Shown here: in pieces, positions 28,195 through 37,269 of the stretch
How positions within the stretch are numbered: the first letter of the stretch is position 1
Layout: the number at the start of each line of letters is the position of its first letter
NCBI GenBank assembly: GCA_963664715.2
Contig: CAXXUY010000002.1
Coordinates: 434,001 to 498,000, forward strand
Direction of reading: 5' to 3'
Source: JAPOXR01 sp963664715
GTDB lineage: Bacteria > Pseudomonadota > Alphaproteobacteria > Rhodobacterales > Rhodobacteraceae
DNA: 64,000 bases
Notes under the pieces: generated by a model
What the model saw: only the letters and a program-made list of their open reading frames with translations
Databases searched by the model: none
What the model was told of the DNA's origin: nothing
Translations under genes and position numbers: made by a program

Positions 28195-28580
28195 GTCAAC
28201 TCCCTCCCTCGCTACACTGCCGGATCATTGTCCACCATGTCCCGTCAACCAGTTATCCTCGTGCATCGGCTTCGTTGGTGCAACTGCAATCATTCTGGTA
28301 CTCGGGTCTGCAAACAGCAATTCCTGTCCGGGCTTTAGCGCAGATTAGGTTGTCTGAAACAATGGTTCACCTTAATGTCCGGCTGCTACAGACCGTACGA
28401 GACTAGAATATCGGGGTGTTGGTGACAAGAAATTTGCGCAGGGCAGTAAGCCAGTTCGGCCCAGCGGTGAATTCGTCCCGAAGGAAGGGCCGGACAGTAC
28501 ATCGTTCAAGGTTCTTACATGCATGCAATTCATGAAGAATTGCCGTATTGATGTCGGTTGGAAGACTTACGAGAACAGAG
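28195..28580. other. Divergent control region between ATP-grasp gene and signalling cassette
   Basis: About 385 bases separate two divergently transcribed operons, so promoters for both should lie here. The part before 28581 is more AT-rich than its surroundings. A 64-codon minus-strand frame (28403-28597) overlaps the start of the response regulator gene. I do not accept it as a gene because it has no ribosome site and no family resemblance. No clear sigma-70 pair or operator could be fixed by eye. Confidence 0.4.
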
Positions 28581-29738
28581 ATGTCGGAAAAATTCAAGAT
28601 TCTGGTTGTTGATGACGAAATTGACGTCGAACCCCTGGTGCTTCAGCGAATGCGGAGGGAAATACGGCGCGGAATTTATGAGTTCCGCTTTGCGCACAAC
28701 GGAGTCGAAGCTCTCGATGTCCTAAACGATGACGACAGCTTTGACATCGTATTGTCCGACATAAACATGCCTGAAATGGATGGGCTCACCTTGCTCCAGC
28801 AGATTCCCTCGGTGAATCCCAACATCAAGTCGGTGGTCGTTTCCGCATATGGTGACATGAAGAACATCAGAACCGCCATGAACCGGGGCGCATTCGATTT
28901 CGTGACAAAGCCGATTGATTTCGAGGATCTCAGGATCACGATCGACCGAACCGTACAGCACCTGAAGATGTGGCGCGAGGCTCTTACCGCTCGTGACAAT
29001 CTCATCTCGATACAGAATGAACTCGGGATGGCAAACGACATGCAGCAGTCGATACTGCCGAAGGAATTTCCGTCCAGCAGCAGGTTTGCCCTGCATGGGG
29101 TCATGGAACCGGCGAGAGATGTCGGAGGCGACTTTTACGATATTATCCGGATCCAGAACGACAGGCTTGGAATCGCGATCGCGGATGTATCAGACAAGGG
29201 AGTTCCCGCTGCGCTGTTCATGATGTCAAGCCGGACCATGCTGAAGGGCTGCGCCCTTGGAGCGAAATACCCCGAAAAGGTTCTCGACGAGGTGAACACC
29301 ATGCTCTCAGTCGATAATGATGCCGGAATGTTCGTGACAGTGTTTTACGGGATCTTCGACGCAGAGACCGGGGTAGTGGAGTATTCGAATGGCGGCCATA
29401 ACCCGCCTTTGCTCGTGCATGGTGACGGAACCTCCGAATATCTCGATGTTCCGTCCGGGATCGCGCTTGGCATGTTCCCGGAAATCGGGTTTGAAAACAG
29501 GACGATACAACTACGACGAGGCGATACCTTGCTGTTCTACACGGATGGGGTGACAGAGGCGATGGACGTCTCCGGCGAACTCTACGGCGAGGCCAGGCTG
29601 CAGGACGAGGTTGTTGAACTCGCCGAACTCAGTCCTGACGAGTTCAGCACGGGAGTAGTTCGGTCGGTTCATGCATTTGCGGGTGAAGCCGAACAGTCGG
29701 ATGACGTCACCTGCGTCGCGCTTCAGTGGATCGGATAG
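28581..29738 (+). CDS. Response regulator with SpoIIE-type PP2C phosphatase output
   Basis: Residues 1-125 form a receiver domain: acidic pair in ILVVDDE, phospho-acceptor Asp about residue 60 in VLSDINMPEMDG, and Lys in FVTKPIDFED. A short helical linker leads to a SpoIIE/RsbU-like PP2C Ser/Thr phosphatase with GDFYDIIRI, IADVSDKGVPAALFM, GGHNPPLL, LFYTDGVTEAMD and QSDDVTCVAL. Such proteins dephosphorylate a STAS-domain antagonist when the receiver is phosphorylated, driving partner switching. The start at 28581 (MSEKFK) is preferred over an in-frame Met at 28548. The next gene starts 4 bases downstream. Confidence 0.92.
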   Translation: MSEKFKILVVDDEIDVEPLVLQRMRREIRRGIYEFRFAHNGVEALDVLNDDDSFDIVLSDINMPEMDGLTLLQQIPSVNPNIKSVVVSAYGDMKNIRTAMNRGAFDFVTKPIDFEDLRITIDRTVQHLKMWREALTARDNLISIQNELGMANDMQQSILPKEFPSSSRFALHGVMEPARDVGGDFYDIIRIQNDRLGIAIADVSDKGVPAALFMMSSRTMLKGCALGAKYPEKVLDEVNTMLSVDNDAGMFVTVFYGIFDAETGVVEYSNGGHNPPLLVHGDGTSEYLDVPSGIALGMFPEIGFENRTIQLRRGDTLLFYTDGVTEAMDVSGELYGEARLQDEVVELAELSPDEFSTGVVRSVHAFAGEAEQSDDVTCVALQWIG

Positions 29739-29742
29739 GCCG

Positions 29743-30159
29743 ATGAGCGGAAAGGTCCAGGTAGTACCCCGGCCCGGCGGCGACCAATGGCCGGAGATCG
29801 ACCGCGCTGTCGAGGAATTTTCCAGGCAGCAGAATTGGCCCCAGGATCTCGACTACACAATCAGGCTGATACTGGAGGAATTGGTTCTGAATGCTGTAAG
29901 TTATGGATCCGATGACAAGTCCACCGAGGTCTCCCTGCAACTGACGTCGAATGACGACGAGGTCCGTATCCAGCTGTCCGACAATGGAAAGCCGTTCAAT
30001 CCGTTCGAGGAGAGTCCTGCTCCGGACCTCGATGCCACGGTCGAGGACCGCAGGGTCGGAGGGCTGGGCGTGTATTTTGTCAAGACACTGGCCAACAGCA
30101 CCACCTATGAAAGGGTTGATGGTCACAATCGCCTCACGGTCGTCAAGCTTCGGAGCTAG
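29743..30159 (+). CDS. RsbW/SpoIIAB-like serine kinase (anti-sigma type HATPase)
   Basis: The roughly 138-residue protein is a stand-alone GHKL ATPase. Its N box is LILEELVLNAVSYG, the G1 box is VRIQLSDNGKPFNP, and the G2-like segment is DRRVGGLGVYFVKTLA. Single-domain proteins of this form phosphorylate a STAS antagonist and sequester a sigma factor or another target. The start at 29743 (MSGKVQ) follows the phosphatase stop by 4 bases. The frame is open further upstream only because it overlaps that gene. No sigma factor or STAS gene is adjacent. Confidence 0.9.
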   Translation: MSGKVQVVPRPGGDQWPEIDRAVEEFSRQQNWPQDLDYTIRLILEELVLNAVSYGSDDKSTEVSLQLTSNDDEVRIQLSDNGKPFNPFEESPAPDLDATVEDRRVGGLGVYFVKTLANSTTYERVDGHNRLTVVKLRS

Positions 30160-30163
30160 GCGA

Positions 30164-31354
30164 GTGCGCAGGACGGGTATCTGGATTCTCTTGTTGATCC
30201 TGTTGACAGCCCAGATTCCTGCAGGGCTGTTGGCGCAGGGGACCGGGCCTGACAATTCCACGATCGTGTTTGGCCAGTCGGCGGCATTCACGGGACCGGC
30301 TGCGGAGTTGGGCAAGGAAATGCGGTTGGGGATCGAGGCTGCATTCAACGAAGCCAACATCAATGGTGGCATCAACGGCCGAACTATTCGCCTTTTGGCG
30401 CTCGACGACGGCTATGAGCCGGGCAGGGCGATCTCCAATACTCGGGACTTGATCGAGAAGCATGAAGTCTTTGCGCTGATCGGCGCCGTTGGAACCCCGA
30501 CTTCGAGATCGGCGGCACCGATCGCGGCTGACGCCGGCGTTCCATATGTTGCCCCGTTTACCGGGGCCGAGTTTCTGCGGAATGCAGATCAGTTGCCGAA
30601 TGTCGTCAATCTCCGGGCATCGTACCAACAGGAAATCAACGAAATGGTTGGTCGGCTTATCGGGGAGAGGGACATCACCAGGATTGGAATTCTCTACCAG
30701 AACGACTCATTTGGTCGCGTGGGGCTGCAAGGCACGTTGACGGCTCTGTCTGCCAATGGCCTGGAACTGACGTCATCAGGCACTTATCCGAGGAACACGA
30801 GGGCAGTGAAAACCGCCGTCATCGACCTGCAGATAGGCAATCCCGGCGGGGTCATTATCGTCGGTGCCTATCAGCCTGCTGCCGCTGCAATCAAGTGGGC
30901 CAATGAAGTCGGGTTTCGGCCGGTGTTCATCAACATTTCCTTTGTCGGCAGCAGGGCACTCGCTCGCGAACTGGGTGATCATGGACGAGATGTCTACATG
31001 ACACAGGTCATGCCCAACTACCTTGCAGACGATATCGAGATTGCCAGGCGATATCGTCAGGCACTGCAGGACCTGTGGCCCGGATCGGCAAACAGCTTCA
31101 ACTCGTTTGAGGGATACGTGGCGGGCAGGATGGCCCTCCATGCCCTGGAGGGTTGCGGTGATAACCCGGACAGGGAATGCTTCCTGGAGAGGTTCTCCGA
31201 TCCGGAACCCATGGATCTGGGCGGTTTCGTGCTGACGTTCGGACCAGATGACAACCAGGGTTCGGACGCGGTCTTCCTGACCCAGCTCGGACAGATTGGT
31301 GACTTTGTACCCGCGGAGTCGTTGAATGTTCAGCTTGAGGCCGACTCACCATGA
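30164..31354 (+). CDS. Periplasmic branched-chain amino-acid-type binding protein, sensor candidate
   Basis: This is a type I periplasmic binding protein (LivJ-like, PF13458). The GTG start at 30164 gives a signal peptide (basic RRTG, hydrophobic IWILLLILLTAQIPAGLLAQG) with probable cleavage after LLA. The mature part reads IVFGQSAAFTGPAAELGKEMRLGIEAAFNEAN, then ALIGAVGTPTSRSAAPIAADAGVPYVAPFTGAEFLR. There is no permease or ATPase gene beside it. It sits between an RsbW-like kinase and a histidine kinase, with a 4-base overlap to the latter. I infer that it delivers a ligand signal to the kinase rather than to a transporter. Confidence 0.88.
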   Translation: MRRTGIWILLLILLTAQIPAGLLAQGTGPDNSTIVFGQSAAFTGPAAELGKEMRLGIEAAFNEANINGGINGRTIRLLALDDGYEPGRAISNTRDLIEKHEVFALIGAVGTPTSRSAAPIAADAGVPYVAPFTGAEFLRNADQLPNVVNLRASYQQEINEMVGRLIGERDITRIGILYQNDSFGRVGLQGTLTALSANGLELTSSGTYPRNTRAVKTAVIDLQIGNPGGVIIVGAYQPAAAAIKWANEVGFRPVFINISFVGSRALARELGDHGRDVYMTQVMPNYLADDIEIARRYRQALQDLWPGSANSFNSFEGYVAGRMALHALEGCGDNPDRECFLERFSDPEPMDLGGFVLTFGPDDNQGSDAVFLTQLGQIGDFVPAESLNVQLEADSP

Positions 31355-33531
31355 AAATGCGGAATCCAGGCTCAGGCAGGCGCATTTCGACCAGGTTCTA
31401 CGCGGCCATCGGGTTTACCTGCCTGATCACGTTGATCACGATCGTTGTGGCGTGGTTTTCGTTTGAACGCATAAGCGTGTCCCAGCAGATGATCTTCGAA
31501 ACGACGCTGCCGGAGTCGGAAGTCGTCGTCGGAATTGCGAGGACCAGCGGGGCAATCGTCGCGGTCGTGCCCAGGCTTACTTCCGCAATTTCACAAGAAG
31601 AGCTGGATGCGGTTTCGGCGACCGTGGCGAGCCTGAGACAGGAATTTGGCGAACAGCTCACGAGCATGCTGGTCTCCGACAGCCAGGGTTTTGCGTCCTT
31701 GTCGGAAAAGGGCAGGAGCCTTCTGGAAACAGTTGGAAACATTGAGGACTCAATGCACCGGCTCTTCGAAATTCGCGAGCGCGGCAGACAATTCAGGAAT
31801 CGGCTGGGCAGGCTGGAATTGGAGATTCGTCACAACCTGATACCGATGATCGATGACCAGTACTTCTATGCGATAACCGGCAGACGGAAGCTTGGCGAAC
31901 CGCCTGCACCTCGGGAGTTGCATTTTTCCGAAAACGAGATTCACCTGTACCGCTTTCTTTCCGATATCGAGAAGGAAACAAACGTTGCCATTCAGCTGCT
32001 GGCAACGACAGCCATTACATCGGACATAGCCTTGCTCGGGGTGCTGAACGAACAGTTCAACTCGTCTCGTGACCGGATCATGACGTATATTCGGTCATTG
32101 AACAATCCGGCGATGGTCGAGGATCTGGCGCCGCTGCTTGACGAGTTGATTACACTGGGTTTCGGGGAGTTGAACGAACTCAACGGCTTCACCATCAGGG
32201 AGGCCGAATTGCGGCTGCTCGAAGACCAGAGAGTACTGGTGGCAGAGGGGCGCCGGCTCTCCGATGAACTGGTCGGAGACGCTCAGAGTCTAGTCCGCGA
32301 TGTCAATGTCAGGGCTCAGGCTCAGGCGGCGGAAGCATCGAGCTTGCTCGAGACCGCAAGGCTCGTGCTGGTTGCCCTCGGCCTGTCCGGAATTGCAGGC
32401 GCGGTTGTGATCGTCTGGTTGCTGGTCGCGCGCGTTCTCCTGACTAGGCTTCGCTACCTGTCGACCAGAATGCGGGCCATGGCCCGCGGAGAGTTGGATG
32501 AGGAAGTTGTGATCACCGGTCATGACGAGATTGCCGATATGGCCAACGCGCTGGAAGTGTTCAGGCAGCGAGCGCTGGAAGCGCAGCGGCTCAATCTCGT
32601 TGAATTGCTGGCAGCGGAATTGCAGGAGAAGAACGAGGCCATGCAGAAGGTCGTGGACGAATTGCAGGCCGCACAGAACCAGATCGTCATGCGTGAAAAG
32701 TTGGCGGCGCTCGGTGAATTGACAGCCGGTGTCGCCCACGAGATCAAGAATCCGTTGAATTTCGTCAAGAATTTTTCAGAGTCCTCCAAGGAGTTGGTTG
32801 AAGAACTGGGCGAAATCCTCGAGGACGAATCCTTGCCCGACGAGGAACGGGAGGAAGAGATCAAGAGCATCAGCGATATGCTGATCGACAACTTCGACCG
32901 TATCCTGGAACACGGAAACCGTGCGGTCAGGATCGTGAACGACATGCTCCGTATGGGACGGGATGCCGGCACTGCGCAGGAAACCAATATAAACCAGCTG
33001 GTCGATCAGCATTCCAAACTCGCATTCCACGGTGCCAGGGCGGCGAATGAGGATTTCCAGGTCAAGCTGAACTTTGACCTCGACCCGGATGCCGGTGACG
33101 CAGTCATCGTCTCGCAGGAAATCGGAAGAGTCATACTCAACCTTGTTGGCAATTCCTGTTACGCCACGCATGACAAGCGAAGTGCGCTCGTGGCGGCAGC
33201 CGGCGAGGGCAATCCGGTCGACTACAATCCGGAGCTCAGCATCTCCACGAAAAGGATTGGCGAAAGGATCCAGATCAGGATCCGGGACAATGGAAGCGGT
33301 ATCCCGGACTCCCTCGTGGAAAAGATCTTCAATCCGTTCTTCACGACGAAACCGACCGATGAGGGAACCGGTCTCGGCCTTGCCATGTCCAGTGACATCA
33401 TCCAGAAGCACGGGGGAGAGATATCCGTAGACACAGAAGAGGGCGAGTTTACGGAAATGACAGTAACCCTTCCCGCGGACGCGAGTTACGAGTTGGGCAA
33501 CGATGCAGAGGCCAGTGCAGCCGCCTCCTGA
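31351..33531 (+). CDS. Membrane sensor histidine kinase
   Basis: The 726-residue protein has a membrane segment at about residues 18-38 (FYAAIGFTCLITLITIVVAWF) and a long periplasmic helical region to about 335. A second membrane segment follows at 337-360, then a HAMP domain and a coiled coil. The HisKA site is GVAHEIKNPLNFVKNF with the phospho-His near residue 463. An acidic helix insert (EELGEILEDESLPDEEREEEI) follows. The ATPase domain has NLVGNSCYAT, IRDNGSGIPD and TKPTDEGTGLGLAMS. It overlaps the binding-protein gene by 4 bases and is the last gene of the cassette. Confidence 0.92.
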   Translation: MKMRNPGSGRRISTRFYAAIGFTCLITLITIVVAWFSFERISVSQQMIFETTLPESEVVVGIARTSGAIVAVVPRLTSAISQEELDAVSATVASLRQEFGEQLTSMLVSDSQGFASLSEKGRSLLETVGNIEDSMHRLFEIRERGRQFRNRLGRLELEIRHNLIPMIDDQYFYAITGRRKLGEPPAPRELHFSENEIHLYRFLSDIEKETNVAIQLLATTAITSDIALLGVLNEQFNSSRDRIMTYIRSLNNPAMVEDLAPLLDELITLGFGELNELNGFTIREAELRLLEDQRVLVAEGRRLSDELVGDAQSLVRDVNVRAQAQAAEASSLLETARLVLVALGLSGIAGAVVIVWLLVARVLLTRLRYLSTRMRAMARGELDEEVVITGHDEIADMANALEVFRQRALEAQRLNLVELLAAELQEKNEAMQKVVDELQAAQNQIVMREKLAALGELTAGVAHEIKNPLNFVKNFSESSKELVEELGEILEDESLPDEEREEEIKSISDMLIDNFDRILEHGNRAVRIVNDMLRMGRDAGTAQETNINQLVDQHSKLAFHGARAANEDFQVKLNFDLDPDAGDAVIVSQEIGRVILNLVGNSCYATHDKRSALVAAAGEGNPVDYNPELSISTKRIGERIQIRIRDNGSGIPDSLVEKIFNPFFTTKPTDEGTGLGLAMSSDIIQKHGGEISVDTEEGEFTEMTVTLPADASYELGNDAEASAAAS

Positions 33532-34821
33532 TATCTGACATCCTCTTCGTGAAGGCCCTTTCCCTTCCAAAGAAGAGTAGCGCTGGGATCAGGCTGCATT
33601 GCGAAAACCTGCTGACACGCGCCGCAGTGTCCGGAAATCTCTGCCCGAACTGACGGCGGTCTTCGCCGTCCATTTGTCCGGAGGTCACAAGTTGCGGCAA
33701 GCAGCGTCGCTCGGCTGCCTGTATCCTGACAAGTCCGGCCTGTGGCAAGGATCCGCAGCCAATGGCGGCGTCAGTTTCCCGACCTCATTTTGTGCCCGGA
33801 TCGACTGGCACGGGTCCAAGTCCTGATAATCAGGCCGAAGTTGCGTCCGTGCTCATCGGATTGGCCTCCTGCAAGGAGCTGAAGTCATGTTATCATCCGA
33901 CCCTTATCCTGATCGCATGACAGTCGATCGTCCTGGAACAATGAGCCGGGCGCCCTCTGCCACGCGCACGCGCGCAAAGGAACGAGTCTGGCAGCTTGAA
34001 TGTTCTTGGCCACGGCATAGATGATCGTTTTCCGCCGGTGGCATCCTCTTTGGTGGTTTGAATTCGTCCGGGAACCCGCCCGGTTCGCCAGCAGGATCGG
34101 CAGCCAAGCGTCCCCGTTGACCGGTAGATACCCGTCAACGTTCGAAGAACGGACCTGCCAGTTCGCAATCAACGACTCCGTCGTGGAAACGGGTCCCAAC
34201 AGGTGGCTGCCTCCGGTCAAGTGGTTTCCCGCCATGCCGCACCTGCCGTTTCTCACGTCTCCTTGGGTTGCCGTCCTCGTCGCCACCTTCGCCGCGTGAG
34301 TCGAGATCCTGGCTGTCGGTTCGTTTCCCCGGTCACTCTTCAAGGTCGTGGTCGGTGATTTCCGATGGTCAGCTCGTGCCATGGGACAGGCAACCTGGTT
34401 CGCAATTCACGGGTAACCGCGGTTCGGGCCGCACAGAGAGCCACGCCGTCTTCAATGCAGTCCGAGAGATGGAAAGGCCCGATCCCGTCAGAACCGCCTG
34501 AACATCTGAGCCTGCGACCGGTCAGGAGCACGAGTTGCACATCGGGTCTTGCGAACAACTCGCGGCAACTGACGGAGGCTTGCTGCCAAACCGGTCTTGT
34601 CAAACGGCGGGTCCAAGGCAGCGGACTCCGTCCGGGTGATCTCACGCTTCCAGTCTTTGCATGATTCCGCTTTTGCCAGTAATAGAAATGGTCTCATTGG
34701 AGGGCCGTGTGCGACGACACAACATCAGAATTGGCGACATCGGGCTTGCCGGATTGAATCCGCCTCGTGGCCGAGCCCTCGTCCAGCTTGCATGACGTCC
34801 CCGGCCCCCTGACTCAAGGCA
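33532..34821. other. 1.29-kb stretch without a recognised gene
   Basis: Open frames occur on both strands (for example 33885-34382 minus and 34021-34299 plus), but I could not link any to a known family. They lack good ribosome sites and keep no consistent coding pattern. No tRNA, rRNA or array is visible. The plus-strand piece around 34021-34299 begins IVFRRWHPLWWFEFVREPARF and could be a relic of a lost gene. I cannot say which. The promoter of the sugar cluster that begins at 34822 presumably lies near its right end. Confidence 0.4.
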
Positions 34822-36057
34822 ATGGGAATTCCACGCACAATGAGCGCGGTTGTCCTGCGCGGAAAGGGTGAACACTCGGTCGCTATCGAGAAGGTTCCGG
34901 TTCCCAGCCCTGGCCCGGATCAACTTCTGGCGAGAGTAGACGCCGCGGGAATATGCACATCCCTGATCAAGACGATTGAGCAGGGCAGCGATCATACCTT
35001 CTTTCATGGCCAGGATCTTGCCAGGTTTCCAGCCATCCTGGGTGATGAGGGTACAGTCACTGTGGTTCGTGTCGGACGAAACCTGCAGGCGTCCTACAGC
35101 GTCGGAAGTCGCTATGTCGTGCAACCGGCGGTTGACCATGCTCCGGTCAACAATCTCCATCGATATGCCCATGGTGGCGCAGGGGTTACGAAAATCGCCT
35201 GCGGATTCACGCTTCCGGGGTTTCTGGCCCAGTTCATACTGATTCCGGAAGAAGTGCTCCAAGCCCACTGCCTGTTGCCAGTGCCTTCGGATGACATGCC
35301 ATATGCACACACGGCAATAGCCGAGCCGTTTTCCTGCTGTGTGTCGGGGCAGTCGCATCACGTGCACCTGGTGCAGGATGAATTGACGGCCCGGCGAAGG
35401 GCTCAGCTGGGCCTCAAAAGGAACGGCGTGACCGTGATCGTGGGGCTGGGGGCAATGGGCCGAATGCATGTGGAAGTCGCTCTGGCGGGAGGTGCAGGGA
35501 CGTTGATATGCTCTGACCCACTGGAAAGTCGACGGGCCAGGACCAAGGAACTTTTTGCCAACCGCGCAGGTCAGGCCGACGTTACGCTGCTTACAACGAC
35601 GCCCGATCGCGTTGCAGAGGTTGCGGTGCGTGCGTCCGGTGGAGCCGGCGTCGACGATCTCATTATTGCGGTCGGCGCAGCACCCGTCATCGTGGCTTCA
35701 TTGCCCCTGCTGGCCAAAGGAGGTGTTGCCAGCATATTCGGCGGATTGAAGAAGGGCGAAGAGCAAATCACGATCGACGCCAACTCCGTCCATTATCGCG
35801 AGACCTGCATAACCGGCTCATCCGGCGGCACGGCATGGGATATTGCCCAGACACTGGACTGGATGGCGGATGGCAGCATCGATGCGGCACCGCACATCGC
35901 AAAGATCGGAAGCATGTCACAGGCGCTGGACCTGATCGATGACGTCAGGAACCAGCGGCTCGACGGCAAGGCGGTTCTTTATCCGCACCAACCGGTTGCC
36001 GCCGCGTTCAAGGTCAAGACCTGGGCCGCCGAAGACGAGGCAAGACACCTCGCATGA
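34822..36057 (+). CDS. Zinc-binding alcohol dehydrogenase family protein
   Basis: This 411-residue medium-chain dehydrogenase/reductase starts VVLRGKGEHSVAIEKVPVPSPGPDQLLARVDAAGICTSL, with the GroES-like fold. It has a Rossmann core VTVIVGLGAMGRMHVEVALAGGAGTLICSD. The catalytic Cys is at ICTSL, and the E of the ILGDEGTVTV stretch fits the family. The usual four-Cys structural zinc lobe is not evident. Overall it resembles the group containing sorbose-1-phosphate reductase (SorE), but substrate is unknown. It starts a cluster with 4-base overlaps to the next gene, so it probably oxidises or reduces a sugar or polyol intermediate. Confidence 0.8.
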   Translation: MGIPRTMSAVVLRGKGEHSVAIEKVPVPSPGPDQLLARVDAAGICTSLIKTIEQGSDHTFFHGQDLARFPAILGDEGTVTVVRVGRNLQASYSVGSRYVVQPAVDHAPVNNLHRYAHGGAGVTKIACGFTLPGFLAQFILIPEEVLQAHCLLPVPSDDMPYAHTAIAEPFSCCVSGQSHHVHLVQDELTARRRAQLGLKRNGVTVIVGLGAMGRMHVEVALAGGAGTLICSDPLESRRARTKELFANRAGQADVTLLTTTPDRVAEVAVRASGGAGVDDLIIAVGAAPVIVASLPLLAKGGVASIFGGLKKGEEQITIDANSVHYRETCITGSSGGTAWDIAQTLDWMADGSIDAAPHIAKIGSMSQALDLIDDVRNQRLDGKAVLYPHQPVAAAFKVKTWAAEDEARHLA

Positions 36058-37268
36058 ACGCATTCGTGGGGATCGGACTGGGAGCAATCCAGGCTGGGTT
36101 GTTTCTCCCGAGAGCGCAGGAAGCAGATCTGAAAAGGACAGTGCTCGTGAGACGGCGAATACAGGCCCAGTGCGTTGCGGCCACCCGCGAACTGCGTGTC
36201 AACGTCGCTCGCGATGACGGACTCGAGACTCTGGAACTCTGCGATGTCGATGCAATCGAACTCACTGATCCGGATTGCCGAGATGCTTTGGTCGCGGCCA
36301 CCGAAATCGCCATCGCGGTTCCGTCGGTCGACGATTACCACGGCCTCGCTCCGCTCCTGGCTGAAGCCATGAAGCGCAAGGCCGAAGGTGATGGACCGGC
36401 GTGCCTGTTCTACGCTTGCCAGAACAAGATAGCCGCCGCCGAGGCATTGACGAGGGCCATCGTTTCAGCCGGTGGCAGCGGAGAGGCGTTTCGGGCACTC
36501 GACACGGTAATCAGCAAGATATCCCGGACAATCAAGGATCCGGACGAAATTGCCATGCTTGGACTGGTGCCGGGAATAGCCGGGTTGGCAGAATCCTGGT
36601 TGGTCGAGGCACACGACAACATCTACATTTCCAAGCCGCCTGCGGGCACGGGATTCGAGCGCCGTTTGCCGAGGTTGATCGAGATCGACGATCTGTTGCC
36701 ATTCGAGATCGCCAAGCTGAATGGTCACAATGCCGCGCATTCCGCGTTTGCATATGCCGGCCAATTGCTGGGACACAAGCTCATTTCCGATGTCATGGGC
36801 TGCCAGCCGGTTCGCGCGTTGGTTCGTGAGGCGCTGCTGCTGGAAACGGGACCGGTTCTCAACATGCGGTTCGGGGGCAGGGACCCGCTGTTCACAAGGG
36901 ATGGGTGGCAACGCAATGCCGATGATCTGCTGGCACGGATGACCAACCCGTGGCTGCATGACGACTGCAATCGGGTTGGGCGCAATCCCGAAAGAAAGCT
37001 GGGCTGGAACGACCGGCTGATTGGCACCATCCGGCTGATTGAGTCTTCTGGTTGCCGTGCTGACCGCTGGCGTCTTGCCGTTCACTGCGCGGTCGAGGCC
37101 TGCGGCTTCACCGAAGATGCATTGGCCGTGCTGTGGGACAGGGCAGGAGCCGGCAAGCAGGAGATTGATGCAATGCTGCGCGGCCAACAGGAACTGGCAT
37201 CACGCTATGCCGCATGGCGAAACGAAATCGGCGAGTTTGCCAACTCGCGTGTCTTGCAGAGGAAATGA
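36054..37268 (+). CDS. Mannitol/polyol-phosphate dehydrogenase-like protein
   Basis: The 404-residue product resembles the mannitol dehydrogenase / MtlD superfamily. It has an N-terminal dinucleotide region (FVGIGLGAIQAGLFLPRAQEADL), a middle ACQNKIAAAEALTRAI stretch that corresponds to the ACEN motif, and a helical C-terminal domain (DDLLPFEIAKLNGHNAAHSAFAYAGQLLGHK) with the lysine and NGxHs-like element used in catalysis. Its start overlaps the upstream dehydrogenase stop (ATGA). Exact substrate is unknown. The family assignment is moderately secure. Confidence 0.7.
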   Translation: MNAFVGIGLGAIQAGLFLPRAQEADLKRTVLVRRRIQAQCVAATRELRVNVARDDGLETLELCDVDAIELTDPDCRDALVAATEIAIAVPSVDDYHGLAPLLAEAMKRKAEGDGPACLFYACQNKIAAAEALTRAIVSAGGSGEAFRALDTVISKISRTIKDPDEIAMLGLVPGIAGLAESWLVEAHDNIYISKPPAGTGFERRLPRLIEIDDLLPFEIAKLNGHNAAHSAFAYAGQLLGHKLISDVMGCQPVRALVREALLLETGPVLNMRFGGRDPLFTRDGWQRNADDLLARMTNPWLHDDCNRVGRNPERKLGWNDRLIGTIRLIESSGCRADRWRLAVHCAVEACGFTEDALAVLWDRAGAGKQEIDAMLRGQQELASRYAAWRNEIGEFANSRVLQRK

Positions 37269-37269
37269 C

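Noticed and set aside
28403..28597. 64-codon minus-strand frame before the signalling cassette
   Set aside because: No ribosome site, no family resemblance, and it overlaps the start of a secure gene.
34642..35469. 275-codon minus-strand frame over the zinc-binding dehydrogenase gene
   Set aside because: It has no family resemblance and lies opposite a gene with clear dehydrogenase motifs.
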